Shown here piece by piece: positions 36,416 to 44,779 of a stretch of 64,000 bases of DNA; the first letter of the stretch is position 1, and each line of letters opens with the position of its first letter. The stretch is from Phenylobacterium sp. Root1290 (GTDB lineage: Bacteria > Pseudomonadota > Alphaproteobacteria > Caulobacterales > Caulobacteraceae): assembly GCF_001425305.1 (NCBI RefSeq), contig NZ_LMEE01000001.1, positions 1,619,863 through 1,683,862 of the forward strand. Reading direction: 5' to 3'. The notes below the pieces were generated by a model that saw only the letters and a program-made list of their open reading frames with translations, was not told the origin of the DNA and did not search any database. Made by a program: the position numbers and the translations under genes.

Positions 36416-38536
36416 TCAGGCGGTCGGGAAGCCCTTGTCGCGGAGGTAGGCCTTCACGTCGACGTCACGGCCCATCAGGGTGCGATAGGCGATGGCTGGA
36501 TCGACCGAGTTGCCGACGCTCATGACGTTGTCATGCAGCTTCTTGGCCATGACCTTGTCGTACATGCCGCCGGGCGACTGCTTGAAGGCGTCGACGACGT
36601 CGAGGGCCAGGGTCTCGGACCACAGATAGCTGTAGTAGCCGGCCGAATAGCCGTCCGAGGCGAAGACGTGGCCGAACTGCGGGGTGCGGTGGCGCATGAC
36701 CACTTCGCTCGGCATGCCGAGCTTGGCCAGCTCGTCGCGCTCGAAGGCGTCGGGGTCGATGTCGGCGCCGCCGGCCAGATGCAGCTTCATGTCGATCAGG
36801 GCCGAGGACAGGTACTCGGTGACGTCGAAGCCCTGGCGGAAGGTCTTGGCCTTTTCCAGCTTGTCGACCAGCGCCTGCGGGATCGGCGCGCCGGTCTTGT
36901 GGTGCAGGGCGAACTTGGAGAGCACCTGCTTGGTCGGCAGCCAGTGCTCATTGATCTGGCTGGGGAACTCGACGTAGTCGCGCGGCACGGCGGTGCCCGA
37001 CAGCGAGGGATAGTCGACGGCGGAGTTCAGGCCGTGGATGGCGTGGCCGAACTCGTGGAACATGGTCTCGGCGTCGTCCCAGGAGATCAGGACCGGTTCG
37101 CCGGGCGCGCCCTTCACGAAGTTGGAGTTGTTCGAGACGATCGTGGTGATCGGCTTGTCGAACTTCTCCTGGCGGCGATAGGCGTTCATCCAGGCGCCTG
37201 AGCGCTTGCCCTGGCGGGCATAGGGATCGAAGTACCAGAGGCCGACGTGCTGGCCGCCCTTCTTCACTTCCCAGACGCGGATGTCGGGATGGGCGACGGG
37301 GACGTCGGCGACCTGGACGAACTCGAAGCCGTAGACTTCGCCGGCGGCCCAGAACATGCCCTCGCGCAGCTTCTCGAGCTGCATGTACGGCTTGATCTGG
37401 TTCATATCGAGGTCGTAGCGCGCGGCGCGGACCTTCTCGGCGTAGTAGCGGTAGTCCCAGGGCTCGATCTTGATGCCGGCCTTTTCCTTGTCGGCGATCG
37501 CCTGCATCTCGGCGACCTCTTCCTTCACGCGGCCGATGGCCGAGGGCCACACGCGGGTCATCAGCTCCATGGCCGCGTCCGGCGTCTTGGCCATGGCGTT
37601 CTCCAGCCGCCAATGGGCGTGGGTCGGATAGCCGAGCAGCTGGGCGCGCTCGAAGCGCAGCTTCAGGATCTTCTGGATGTTGGCGTTGTTGTCCTTGGCG
37701 TCGCCATTGTCGCCGCGGCTGTAATAGGTGCGCCAGACCTTCTCGCGCAGATCGCGGCGGCTGGAATAGGTCAGGAACGGATCCATCGACGAGCGGGTGT
37801 TGAGGATCGCCCACTCGCCCTTCTTGCCGCGCTCCTCGGCGGCCACGGCTGCGGCGGCGCGGACGTCGTCGGGCAGGCCGGCCAGCTCGCTCTCGGTGCG
37901 CAGGTAGAGGACGTAGTCGGTCTCGTCGGCCAGCAGGTTCTGGCTGAAGCTGGTGAACAGGGCCGCCAGCTCCTGGTTGATCTGGGCCACGCGCTTCTTG
38001 GCGTCGGGCGAGAGCTTGGCGCCGGCGCGCACGAAGCGGTTCCAATAGACCCAGGTCAGACGCTGCTGCTCGGGGGTCAGCTTGGCGCGGTCGTTGTAGA
38101 CGGCCTCGATCCGCTTGAAGAGCTTCTCGTTCTGCAGGGTCTCGTCGCTGTGGGCCGACAGTTTCGGATTCAGCACCTTTTCCTGGGCGCGCAGCTCGGG
38201 GGTCGACAGGGTCGAGGACCAGACGCCGCCGAACATGCCGACCCGGTTCATCAGGTCGCCGGAACGCTCCAGCGCGGCGATGGTGTTGTCGAAGTCGGGC
38301 GGCGTGGGGTTGTTCGCGATTGCGTCGATCTCGGCGCGCTCGGTCTTCATGGCCAGGTCGAAGGCGGCCGGGAAGTCGGCGACGGCGATCTTGTCGAAGG
38401 CCGGGACCCCGCCGAACGGGCCGGTCCATGCGGCGGTCAGGCCACTCGCGCCGGCGGCCTGCGCGAAGGCGGCGGCGGGCAGGGCCGAAGCGGCGGCGAT
38501 CGCGCCAGAGGCGGCCAGGAACGTGCGCCGTTTCAT
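36416..38536 (-). CDS. M3 family metallopeptidase (peptidyl-dipeptidase type), exported
   Basis: Zinc peptidase of the thimet oligopeptidase/Dcp family, 706 residues. The N-terminus KRRTFLAASGAIAAASALPAAAFAQ reads as a twin-arginine-like signal peptide, so the enzyme should act in the periplasm. The zinc motif HEFGHAIHG lies in ETMFHEFGHAIHGLN, preceded by YPSLSGTAVPRDYVEFPSQ. Similarity to Dcp supports release of dipeptides from C-termini, but a plain oligopeptidase is possible. It appears monocistronic, with a hairpin after the stop. Confidence 0.93.
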   Translation of the reverse strand: MKRRTFLAASGAIAAASALPAAAFAQAAGASGLTAAWTGPFGGVPAFDKIAVADFPAAFDLAMKTERAEIDAIANNPTPPDFDNTIAALERSGDLMNRVGMFGGVWSSTLSTPELRAQEKVLNPKLSAHSDETLQNEKLFKRIEAVYNDRAKLTPEQQRLTWVYWNRFVRAGAKLSPDAKKRVAQINQELAALFTSFSQNLLADETDYVLYLRTESELAGLPDDVRAAAAVAAEERGKKGEWAILNTRSSMDPFLTYSSRRDLREKVWRTYYSRGDNGDAKDNNANIQKILKLRFERAQLLGYPTHAHWRLENAMAKTPDAAMELMTRVWPSAIGRVKEEVAEMQAIADKEKAGIKIEPWDYRYYAEKVRAARYDLDMNQIKPYMQLEKLREGMFWAAGEVYGFEFVQVADVPVAHPDIRVWEVKKGGQHVGLWYFDPYARQGKRSGAWMNAYRRQEKFDKPITTIVSNNSNFVKGAPGEPVLISWDDAETMFHEFGHAIHGLNSAVDYPSLSGTAVPRDYVEFPSQINEHWLPTKQVLSKFALHHKTGAPIPQALVDKLEKAKTFRQGFDVTEYLSSALIDMKLHLAGGADIDPDAFERDELAKLGMPSEVVMRHRTPQFGHVFASDGYSAGYYSYLWSETLALDVVDAFKQSPGGMYDKVMAKKLHDNVMSVGNSVDPAIAYRTLMGRDVDVKAYLRDKGFPTA

Positions 38537-38620
38537 GAGAACTCCAGTGAAGCTTGATCGAAGGTGGCAACCTTAGGGTCAAGATTCCAGGACGTCACAT
38601 GACGGGCTTGTAATGTGACG

Positions 38621-39280
38621 TCAGGCCGCGTCGAGGACGGCCTGGATCTCCAGGGCGACGGCGGCCCCTTCACGGCTGGTCGCCAGGGCCGTCTCGTAGG
38701 CCAGGCCGCAGGCGGTGAGCACCAGCGCCACCACCTGGATGGCGTGCTCGGGACTGGAAAGCCCCATCAGGATGTCGCGCTGGACCATGCGGCTGGAGCC
38801 GAACACCAGTGTCCGGACGGCGGCGGGGTCCATGTCGCGGAACTCGCCGCGCGAGACGCCTTCGTAGAACATCAGGTCGAGGTTGGTTTCGAGGATGGGG
38901 GTCCGCTCGAGGCGCGAGCCGTCCAGGCGCGCCATCATCCAGCCCCAGGCCGGGTCGCGGCTGACCGACAGGATGTAGCTGTGCAGGCGCGTGGCCAGCC
39001 GCAGCGACACCGACATGGTGGCCGGCAGCCGGGCGTCGAGCACCTCGGCCAGGGCTGCGACGATCTTGCGCCGAACCTCTCGGAGCAGGTCCTCGGCGGT
39101 GGGGAAGTAGTTGTAGAAGGTCCCGCGGGACACCTGGGCGGCGGCGACGAAGTCCTCGATCGAACAGGCCTGGGGACCCTTGTCGCCAATGACCGTGATC
39201 GCGGCGTCGAGCAGGCGTTCGCGCGTCTGCGCCTTGCGCTGCTCGGCCGCCGCGGCCCGGGCCTCAAGATTGACCCTCAT
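38621..39280 (-). CDS. TetR family transcriptional regulator
   Basis: A 219-residue TetR-type repressor. The helix-turn-helix is in TRERLLDAAITVIGDKGPQACSIEDFVAAAQVSRGTFYNYFP (spread over 18-58), followed by a divergent ligand domain. It lies 14 bases after a small gene (39295-39552) on the same strand, and the leader of that pair carries two tandem TGACA-N4-TGTCA palindromes, the likely binding sites. The ligand is unknown. There is no obvious efflux target next to it. Confidence 0.92.
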   Translation of the reverse strand: MRVNLEARAAAAEQRKAQTRERLLDAAITVIGDKGPQACSIEDFVAAAQVSRGTFYNYFPTAEDLLREVRRKIVAALAEVLDARLPATMSVSLRLATRLHSYILSVSRDPAWGWMMARLDGSRLERTPILETNLDLMFYEGVSRGEFRDMDPAAVRTLVFGSSRMVQRDILMGLSSPEHAIQVVALVLTACGLAYETALATSREGAAVALEIQAVLDAA

Positions 39281-39294
39281 GGGACGCCGGGGGG

Positions 39295-39552
39295 TCAGGC
39301 GGCCTCGGGCAGGTACTGGCGCACCGCGTTGGCGGCGGCGAGGGACAGAGGGTCGCTCTGGCGTTCTAGCACGTCGATCTCATGCTCCAGGGCGGCGGTG
39401 ATTTCGCGGTGCGCGAGCGGGGAGAGCTGGAGCAGGGCGCGGGTGGCGGCGCGCGACAAGGCGAGCGCGGTGGCGAGGTCGACATCGACCCCGATCTGCC
39501 AGGTCGGCGACGGGGCGTCGGGAGAGTCGGAGGCGCGGGCGGGGAGGGCCAT
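39295..39552 (-). CDS. Small protein of unknown function upstream of TetR
   Basis: An 85-residue protein from the ATG at 39552; the frame is open further upstream but those codons run through the operator region. It is alanine and leucine rich and probably helical (VDLATALALSRAATRALLQLSPLAHREITAALEHEIDVLERQ across two helices). No membrane segment. Its tight spacing (14 bases) to the TetR gene and the tandem palindromes in front suggest it is co-repressed with its regulator and may be a partner or target. Confidence 0.65.
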   Translation of the reverse strand: MALPARASDSPDAPSPTWQIGVDVDLATALALSRAATRALLQLSPLAHREITAALEHEIDVLERQSDPLSLAAANAVRQYLPEAA

Positions 39553-39666
39553 GGCTTTCTTGGTTTCGGATCCGGGTTGGTTGCGACGCTGAGAAAAAAC
39601 GCAAGCGCGGCCGGCCTGCGTCTCGGGCCGTCCGCTTGAATTCACACCATACTGCAACGCTTGGAC

Positions 39667-39697
39667 TGACAGATATGTCAGCCTGACAAAGATGTCA
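39667..39697. promoter_or_regulatory. Tandem TGACA-N4-TGTCA operators
   Basis: TGACAGATATGTCA (39667-39680) and TGACAAAGATGTCA (39684-39697) are two perfect 5-4-5 palindromes 17 bases apart centre to centre. They overlap a TTGACA on the minus strand, the -35 candidate for the small gene and tetR. murI starts 70 bases away on the other strand and could also be affected. Confidence 0.75.
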
Positions 39698-39766
39698 ATT
39701 TGAAATGTCGGAGTTCGGCGAACGCCTGCATGGACGTCGGCCGCGGCGCCGGTTACATCCTGGGAC

Positions 39767-40618
39767 ATGGCCATTGGCGTCTTTGATTCAGGCGTGGGCG
39801 GGCTCTCCGTGCACCGCGCGCTCGTGCAGCGGCTGCCGCAAGCCGACTTCATCTATCTGGCCGACCAGGCCAACGCGCCGTATGGCGGGCGAACCGGCGA
39901 AGAGATCGTCGAGCTGACCCGCGCCGGCTGCGAGCAGTTGTTCGAGATGGGCTGCGATCTGGTCGTCCTGGCCTGCAACACGGCCTCGGCGATCGCGCTG
40001 CGGCGGCTGCAGCAGACCTGGCTGCCGGGATATCGCAAGGCGCTGGGCCGGCCGGTCAACGTGCTGGGCATCATCGTCCCGACCATTGAGGCGGCCACCG
40101 GCATGCCCTGGGAGCACGAGGCCGAGCGGCGCGGCGAAAAGGTCGAGAAGCTCGACATCCTGGCGGTGTTCTGCACCCCGGCCACGGCACGCTCGCGCGT
40201 CTACGAGATCGAGATCGACAAGCGCCGTCAGGACGTGGCCGTGTTCGCCGAGCCCTGCCCCGAGCTGGCGCGGATGATCGAGAACGGCGCCGGTGCGGTC
40301 GAACTGGCCCAGGCGGTCGAGGCCCACGTGGCCGCGGTGAGCACGCGGGTCGGACGCGCCCCGGACCGGGCGATCCTGGGCTGCACCCACTATGAGATCA
40401 TCGCCGACATCTTCCGCGCGGCGCTGAAGCCCGGCACGCCGCTGATCCACCAGCCGCGGGCCACGGCCGACGCGCTGGAGGCCTATGTCGCCAAGCACCC
40501 CGACTACGCGATCGGCCAGGATGGCGGCCGGCGATTCATCACCACCGGCGAGCCCGGGGCGCAGAACATGCTGGTTGAGACTTTCTGGGGGGCGCCGCTA
40601 AGCTTCGAAAAGGCTTAG
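39767..40618 (+). CDS. murI: Glutamate racemase
   Basis: Makes D-glutamate for peptidoglycan. It is 283 residues. The opening IGVFDSGVGGLSV, the first catalytic cysteine Cys70 in LACNTAS, and the second in ILGCTHYE are all in place. It also carries PYGGRTGEEI. It is transcribed away from the small gene/tetR unit across a 214-base gap that contains the tandem TetR sites. A small secreted-protein gene follows 13 bases later and may be cotranscribed. Confidence 0.96.
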   Translation: MAIGVFDSGVGGLSVHRALVQRLPQADFIYLADQANAPYGGRTGEEIVELTRAGCEQLFEMGCDLVVLACNTASAIALRRLQQTWLPGYRKALGRPVNVLGIIVPTIEAATGMPWEHEAERRGEKVEKLDILAVFCTPATARSRVYEIEIDKRRQDVAVFAEPCPELARMIENGAGAVELAQAVEAHVAAVSTRVGRAPDRAILGCTHYEIIADIFRAALKPGTPLIHQPRATADALEAYVAKHPDYAIGQDGGRRFITTGEPGAQNMLVETFWGAPLSFEKA

Positions 40619-40631
40619 GGAGGCCAAGACC

Positions 40632-41153
40632 ATGAAAGTGTTGGGAATCGCCGTCGCGCTGCTGGCGGCGGGGACTGCGCACGCCGAGGTCGCCGACAAG
40701 GACGCCGCCGGTTTCCAGATCCGCCATGTCGTCGCTATCGACGCGCCGCCGGCCAAGGTCCGCGCCGCGACGCTGGACATCGGCCGCTGGTGGAACAGCA
40801 GCCACACCTATTCGGGCGACGCGAAGAACCTCTCCATCGATGCGGCGGGCTGCTTCTGCGAGAAACTGCCTGACGGTTTCGTGCGCCACATGAGCATCGT
40901 CTACTCCGCGCCCGACGCCCTGCGCATGGCCGGCGGGCTCGGACCGTTGGCGACGACGGGCGCCGGCGGCCATCTTGGCCTGCAGTTCGACAAGACCGCC
41001 GATCCGAACAAGACGCAGCTGACCCTGACCTACGATGTCGGCGGCTACGCCAAGGGCGGCCTGGCGCAGACCTGGGCCGGGCCGGTGGACGGCGTGCTGG
41101 GCGAGCAGGTCGCCCGCCTGAAGGCCTATGTCGAGACCGGCAAGCCGCAGTAG
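40632..41153 (+). CDS. Exported SRPBCC-domain protein
   Basis: A 173-residue protein with a short signal peptide (MKVLGIAVALLAAGTAHA, cleavage before EVADKD). The mature part has the START/SRPBCC pattern: FQIRHVVAIDAPPAKVRAATLDIGRWWNSSHTYSGD opening, and a closing amphipathic helix (DGVLGEQVARLKAYVETG). Such periplasmic lipid- or ligand-binding domains are common but uncharacterised. It overlaps the convergent PPOX-type gene by 28 bases. Confidence 0.82.
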   Translation: MKVLGIAVALLAAGTAHAEVADKDAAGFQIRHVVAIDAPPAKVRAATLDIGRWWNSSHTYSGDAKNLSIDAAGCFCEKLPDGFVRHMSIVYSAPDALRMAGGLGPLATTGAGGHLGLQFDKTADPNKTQLTLTYDVGGYAKGGLAQTWAGPVDGVLGEQVARLKAYVETGKPQ

Positions 41154-41842
41154 GCGCCGGCGGCGGCGGTCAGCACTGTATCGAGGCGAGCCCCAGGTTC
41201 GTAGAGGCCAAGGCTGGGCGAGGGCGCTGCGCCAGCGCTCTGCTGCGCGTCGGCCATCGGCGCGCCGATAAGGGTCTCGATCGGGATCACGCCGCTCCAG
41301 GCGGTCCAGTCCTCGTCCGCCGGGGTGCGGTTGACGCCGCCGTCCCGCTGCTTGGCGCTGGCCTCCTCGATGGTCATCTCGACCAGGCCGATCTGCAGGA
41401 TCTCGTTGTCGGTCGCCGGCCGCAACTCGGCCGAGCGTCCTGGATAAAGGCGATCGATGAAGGCCTCCATCGCCGCGCGCCGGGCGGCCACGCCCTCGAT
41501 CAGCCGGGCGCGGCCGAAGGCCATCACCGAGCGGTAGTTCATCGAGTGGGCGATGCCTGAGCGCGCCAGCACCAGGCCGTCGATGTGGCTGACCGTCACG
41601 CAGACCGGCAGGCCGCCAGCCTGGGCCTTGATCATGCGGCTGGCGGCCGAGCCGTGCCAGTAGAGCTTGCGGCCCTCGCGCCAGTAGGTGGTCGGGGTAA
41701 CGAAGGGCTGGCCGTCGATGACGTAGCCGACATGGCAGAGCAGGCCCGCGTCCAGGATCGCGAAGACCGCCTCTTCGTCATACGCCGCCCGGTCGGGCTT
41801 GCGCCGGGCGCGCGAGCGCGGCGCGGGGGTGAAACTGCTCAT
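41126..41842 (-). CDS. PPOX-family FMN-binding protein
   Basis: A 238-residue flavin-dependent split-barrel protein of the pyridoxamine 5-phosphate oxidase superfamily, NimA-like subgroup (LLCHVGYVIDGQPFVTPTTYWREGRKLYWHGS split over the barrel, then SMNYRSVMAFGRARLI). It is divergent from a MocR-type regulator. In many bacteria a MocR protein controls a divergent PPOX-family gene, so this pair fits a known arrangement. The substrate is unknown. The last 40 residues are less conserved. Confidence 0.88.
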   Translation of the reverse strand: MSSFTPAPRSRARRKPDRAAYDEEAVFAILDAGLLCHVGYVIDGQPFVTPTTYWREGRKLYWHGSAASRMIKAQAGGLPVCVTVSHIDGLVLARSGIAHSMNYRSVMAFGRARLIEGVAARRAAMEAFIDRLYPGRSAELRPATDNEILQIGLVEMTIEEASAKQRDGGVNRTPADEDWTAWSGVIPIETLIGAPMADAQQSAGAAPSPSLGLYEPGARLDTVLTAAAGAYCGLPVST

Positions 41843-41915
41843 GGGGCGGGTTCCTTTCAGCGATGGTCCTACGTCACCTGCGGACTGTTGTGATGGTCCA
41901 ATATCGGGTAGGTGC

Positions 41916-41943
41916 TCAGACCACTTTGGCTGAGGTGGTCTGA
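41916..41943. promoter_or_regulatory. Inverted repeat at the MocR gene start
   Basis: TCAGACCAC and GTGGTCTGA, nine bases each with a ten-base loop, end at the first base of the ATG (41943-41945). The gap also has two direct copies of GATGGTCC (near 41862 and 41892), related to the GGTGGTCT arm. The GAGGTGG box sits inside. These are candidate MocR sites in the shared promoter. Confidence 0.55.
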
Positions 41944-43397
41944 TGAGCTGGGCCGAAATCTATCCGTGGCGCGGACCGCAGGCGGGCGAGCCGGTGATCC
42001 GCCAGATCTACGACCAGGTGCGTGGGGCGATCGTGCAGAGCGCCCTGAAGCCCGGCGACCGGCTGCCGTCCAGCCGCGACTTCGCCCAGCGGCTTGGGGT
42101 GGCGCGGGCCTCGGTGGTCGCCGCCTACGACCTGTTGCTGGCCGAGGGCTATGCGGTCGGACGGCCGGGATCGGGGACCTACGTCTCGACGGACCTGTCG
42201 GGCGTCGCGGAGTTGAAGCCGCCCGCGGACGCCGCGCCCCGGTCGCCGTCGGTGGTGCCGGACCGCGTGCGTGACCTGGATGAGGTCGTGCTGCCGCCAC
42301 CTCAGGCTGACCAGCGGCTGTTCACCTCCGGCCGCACCCTGCTCGACGCCCGCGCCATGGACGCCTGGTCGCGTTCGACGCGGCGGGCGCTGCGCACCCT
42401 CGATCCGGTGCACTTCGGCTATTCCGACCCGCGGGGCGACAAGGCGCTTCGGGCGGCGATCTGCGACTACCTGCGAGCCGCCCGCGGGGTGATCTGCGAA
42501 CCGGACCAGGTGATCGTGACGGCCGGCGCCCAGCACGCCGTCGACATCGCGGCGAGGGTGCTGCTGAAGGAGGGCGACCGCGTCTGGATGGAGGATCCGG
42601 GCTATCCGGCCACCCGCCACGCCCTGGCGGCCATGGGCGCCGACATCTTCCACACGCCGGTGGACCGCTCGGGCGTCGTGGTCGCCGCAGGGGTCGAGGC
42701 GGCGCCCCAGGCGCGGGTCGCCTTCGTCACCCCGTCGCACCAGTACCCGCTGGGCATGACCCTCTCGATGGGGCGGCGGATGGAGCTGCTGGCCTGGGCG
42801 CGGACCGCGGGCGCCTGGATCGTCGAGGACGATTACGCCTCGGAGTTCCGCTATTCCGGCCCGCCGCTGGAATCCCTTCAGGGGCTCGATGGCGGCGAGC
42901 GGGTGATCTATGTCGGCACCCTCAACAAGGCGCTCTTTCCGGGCCTGCGGATGGGCTACCTGGTGGCCCCGCGGCCGCTGGTCACGGCCTTCGTCAACGC
43001 CCGCCAGCTGATGGACCGCCAGCCGCCGACCCTGACCCAGGCGATCGTCCTGGATTTCATGCGCGAAGGCCACTTCGCCGCTCACATCCGCCGCCGACGT
43101 CTGGCCTACAAGGCTCAGCGCGACGCCCTGGCCGGGGCGCTGGAGACGCAGCTCGGAGACCTGCTGGAGGTCGACAGGCCTGATCAGGGCATGACCCTGA
43201 TCGCCTATCTGAAGGGGAACGGCTCGGACCTGGAGGTCGAGGCGGCGGCGGCGCGCGGCGGGGTCAGCGTGCGGGCGATCAGCCGGCTCTATCGGCAGGC
43301 GCAACCGCGCCAGGGCCTGATGCTGGGCTTTTCCGGGTTTCCCGAGCGGATGATGGCGCCCGGGGTGGCGCGGCTGGCGCGGGCGCTGGGGGCCTAG
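41943..43397 (+). CDS. MocR/PdxR-type regulator (GntR HTH fused to aminotransferase)
   Basis: A 484-residue fusion. The GntR winged helix is residues about 15-85 ([35 protein letters not shown] in order). From about 120 comes a fold-type I aminotransferase-like domain with the cofactor lysine in [16 protein letters not shown] and [11 protein letters not shown]. Such proteins bind pyridoxal phosphate and regulate vitamin B6 or amine metabolism. It is divergent from a PPOX gene; repeats in the shared gap are candidate sites. Confidence 0.93.
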   Translation: MSWAEIYPWRGPQAGEPVIRQIYDQVRGAIVQSALKPGDRLPSSRDFAQRLGVARASVVAAYDLLLAEGYAVGRPGSGTYVSTDLSGVAELKPPADAAPRSPSVVPDRVRDLDEVVLPPPQADQRLFTSGRTLLDARAMDAWSRSTRRALRTLDPVHFGYSDPRGDKALRAAICDYLRAARGVICEPDQVIVTAGAQHAVDIAARVLLKEGDRVWMEDPGYPATRHALAAMGADIFHTPVDRSGVVVAAGVEAAPQARVAFVTPSHQYPLGMTLSMGRRMELLAWARTAGAWIVEDDYASEFRYSGPPLESLQGLDGGERVIYVGTLNKALFPGLRMGYLVAPRPLVTAFVNARQLMDRQPPTLTQAIVLDFMREGHFAAHIRRRRLAYKAQRDALAGALETQLGDLLEVDRPDQGMTLIAYLKGNGSDLEVEAAAARGGVSVRAISRLYRQAQPRQGLMLGFSGFPERMMAPGVARLARALGA

Positions 43398-43978
43398 GCC
43401 TCGAAGATGTTCAGCGCCGCATGCTGCAGCAGGATGATGGTCTTCGCATCGGCGACGCGGCCGTCGGCGACCATGGCCATGGCCTCGTCGAACGGCAGCT
43501 CGAGAACGTCGATCTCCTCGCCCTCGGTCTCAAGCCCGCCGCCGGCGCCGACGCGCATGGCGGCGTCATACTCGGCGACGAAGAAGTGCAGCTTCTCGGT
43601 GACCGAGCCGGGGCTCATGAAGCACTCGAAGATCTTGCGGATCTCGCCCAGCCGGTAGCCGGTCTCCTCCTCGACCTCGGCGCGGATGCGCTCCTCGGGC
43701 GAGGCGTCGTCGAGCAGGCCGGCCGGCGCCTCGACCAGCAGGCCGTCGCAGCCGTTCACATAGGCCGGGTAGCGGAACTGCCGGGTCAGGATGACGGTGC
43801 GGGCGGCGAGATTGTAGGGCAGCAGGGCCGCGCCGTTGCCGCGGTCATAGGTCTCGCGGCTCTGGGTCTGCCAGGTGCCGTCGGCGCGTCGCCAGTCGAA
43901 GGTCGTGGCCTTCAGGACGTACCAGTTGTCGGACAGCAGGCGCACGTCGCGGACGCGGATGCGATCTGACACGGACAT
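43394..43978 (-). CDS. nudK: NUDIX hydrolase, NudK (GDP-mannose) type
   Basis: A 194-residue NUDIX hydrolase. The Nudix box is [22 protein letters not shown], in two parts [14 protein letters not shown] and [14 protein letters not shown], with [21 protein letters not shown] after it. That layout resembles GDP-mannose pyrophosphatase NudK more than ADP-ribose hydrolases, but the substrate is inferred. The start lies next to a 7-pair hairpin containing the GGGAGG box. It follows the ahpD gene by 78 bases on the same strand. Confidence 0.87.
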   Translation of the reverse strand: MSVSDRIRVRDVRLLSDNWYVLKATTFDWRRADGTWQTQSRETYDRGNGAALLPYNLAARTVILTRQFRYPAYVNGCDGLLVEAPAGLLDDASPEERIRAEVEEETGYRLGEIRKIFECFMSPGSVTEKLHFFVAEYDAAMRVGAGGGLETEGEEIDVLELPFDEAMAMVADGRVADAKTIILLQHAALNIFEA

Positions 43979-43981
43979 GGG

Positions 43982-44000
43982 CGCCTCCCGGTTGGAGGCG
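43982..44000. promoter_or_regulatory. Hairpin hiding the nudK ribosome binding site
   Basis: CGCCTCC and GGAGGCG pair around CGGTT, four to twenty-two bases before the nudK ATG. On the minus strand the GGGAGG box falls in this stem. It may lower or regulate translation; the effect is inference. Confidence 0.45.
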
Positions 44001-44014
44001 GCATTCGGAGACGA

Positions 44015-44048
44015 TTCCGCCCGCCTGGCTATGGCCGGGCGGGCGGAA
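44015..44048. terminator. Hairpin between ahpD and nudK
   Basis: A 14-pair stem (44015-44028 with 44035-44048, one wobble) with a six-base loop begins nine bases after the ahpD stop. No T tract follows on the minus strand. It may end or stabilise the ahpD message. Confidence 0.5.
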
Positions 44049-44056
44049 GGGAGATC

Positions 44057-44593
44057 TCAGGACGCCGAGGCGGCCTCGGCGGCGACCACGCGGCTGACCG
44101 CGTTGACCACGGCCCCGATGCGCAGGGCGGCCTGGATCGAGGTGTTCGGCACGCCGTGCTTCTTCAGCTCCGACTCGTGGGCGTCCAGGCACATGCCGCA
44201 GCCGTTGATGGCCGAAACGGCGGTGGACCACAGCTCGAAGTCGACCTTGTCGACGCCCGGATTGGCCAGGATGTTCATCCGCAGCTTGGCCGGCAGGGTC
44301 TTGTACTCGGGGTTCGTGAGCAGGTGCAGCGAGCGGTAGTAGACATTGTTCATGCCCATGATCGCAGCGGCGGCCTTGGCGGCGGTCGCAGCTTCGGCCG
44401 AGAGGCCGGCCGCGGCGGCGGCGGCGTCGACCGCCTTGATCACGGCCGGCGTACCGACGGCGTGGGCCGAGGCGACGAAGGTGCCCCACTTCTGCTGATC
44501 GCTCAGCACGGTCTCGGCGGCCAGGCTCGACAGGTTGAGGCTGAGGTCCTTGGCGTAGGCGGGCAGCGTCTCGCGCAGGGCGTCGAGCGACAT
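44057..44593 (-). CDS. ahpD: Alkyl hydroperoxidase D
   Basis: AhpD of the carboxymuconolactone decarboxylase fold, 178 residues. It recycles the peroxiredoxin AhpC using lipoylated partners, as in mycobacteria. The catalytic CxxC and histidine are Cys132, Cys135 and His139 in NGCGMCLDAHESEL, with the usual upstream glutamate region VDFELWSTAVS. ahpC lies 186 bases upstream on the same strand, with a terminator-like hairpin and repeats between them, so ahpD may also have its own promoter. Confidence 0.95.
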   Translation of the reverse strand: MSLDALRETLPAYAKDLSLNLSSLAAETVLSDQQKWGTFVASAHAVGTPAVIKAVDAAAAAAGLSAEAATAAKAAAAIMGMNNVYYRSLHLLTNPEYKTLPAKLRMNILANPGVDKVDFELWSTAVSAINGCGMCLDAHESELKKHGVPNTSIQAALRIGAVVNAVSRVVAAEAASAS

Positions 44594-44649
44594 GGCAATC
44601 TCCAAACTTCGGGCACACGAAAGCGTCCGCCAGTCTCGGCGACGCCCCC

Positions 44650-44683
44650 GCTCAGATAAAGGGGGTGGGCTCAGATAAAGGGG
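44650..44683. repeat. Tandem 15-base repeat upstream of ahpD
   Basis: GCTCAGATAAAGGGG occurs at 44650-44664 and again at 44669-44683, 19 bases apart, 57-90 bases before the ahpD start. Two copies on one face of DNA in a promoter region could be regulator sites. A nearby 7-base inverted pair GTCCGGG/CCCGGAC (44692-44727) adds structure. Confidence 0.5.
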
Positions 44684-44738
44684 AAAGAGGCGTCCGGGCG
44701 GCGCGGGGAGATCGCGCGCACCCGGACATTGACGGCGC

Positions 44739-44764
44739 AAAAGGGCGGATCCGCGGACCCGCCC
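44739..44764 (-). terminator. Probable terminator after ahpC
   Basis: GGGCGG(44743-44748) and CCGCCC (44759-44764) flank TCCGCGGA, forming a hairpin 15 bases after the ahpC stop, followed on the minus strand by TTTTGCG. The short T run supports an intrinsic terminator that may only partly stop transcription into ahpD. Confidence 0.6.
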
Positions 44765-44779
44765 GATCGCTGGAGGGCT

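Noticed and set aside
41916..43304. 462-codon open frame opposite the MocR gene
   Set aside because: Shadow frame with no start signal and no family similarity.
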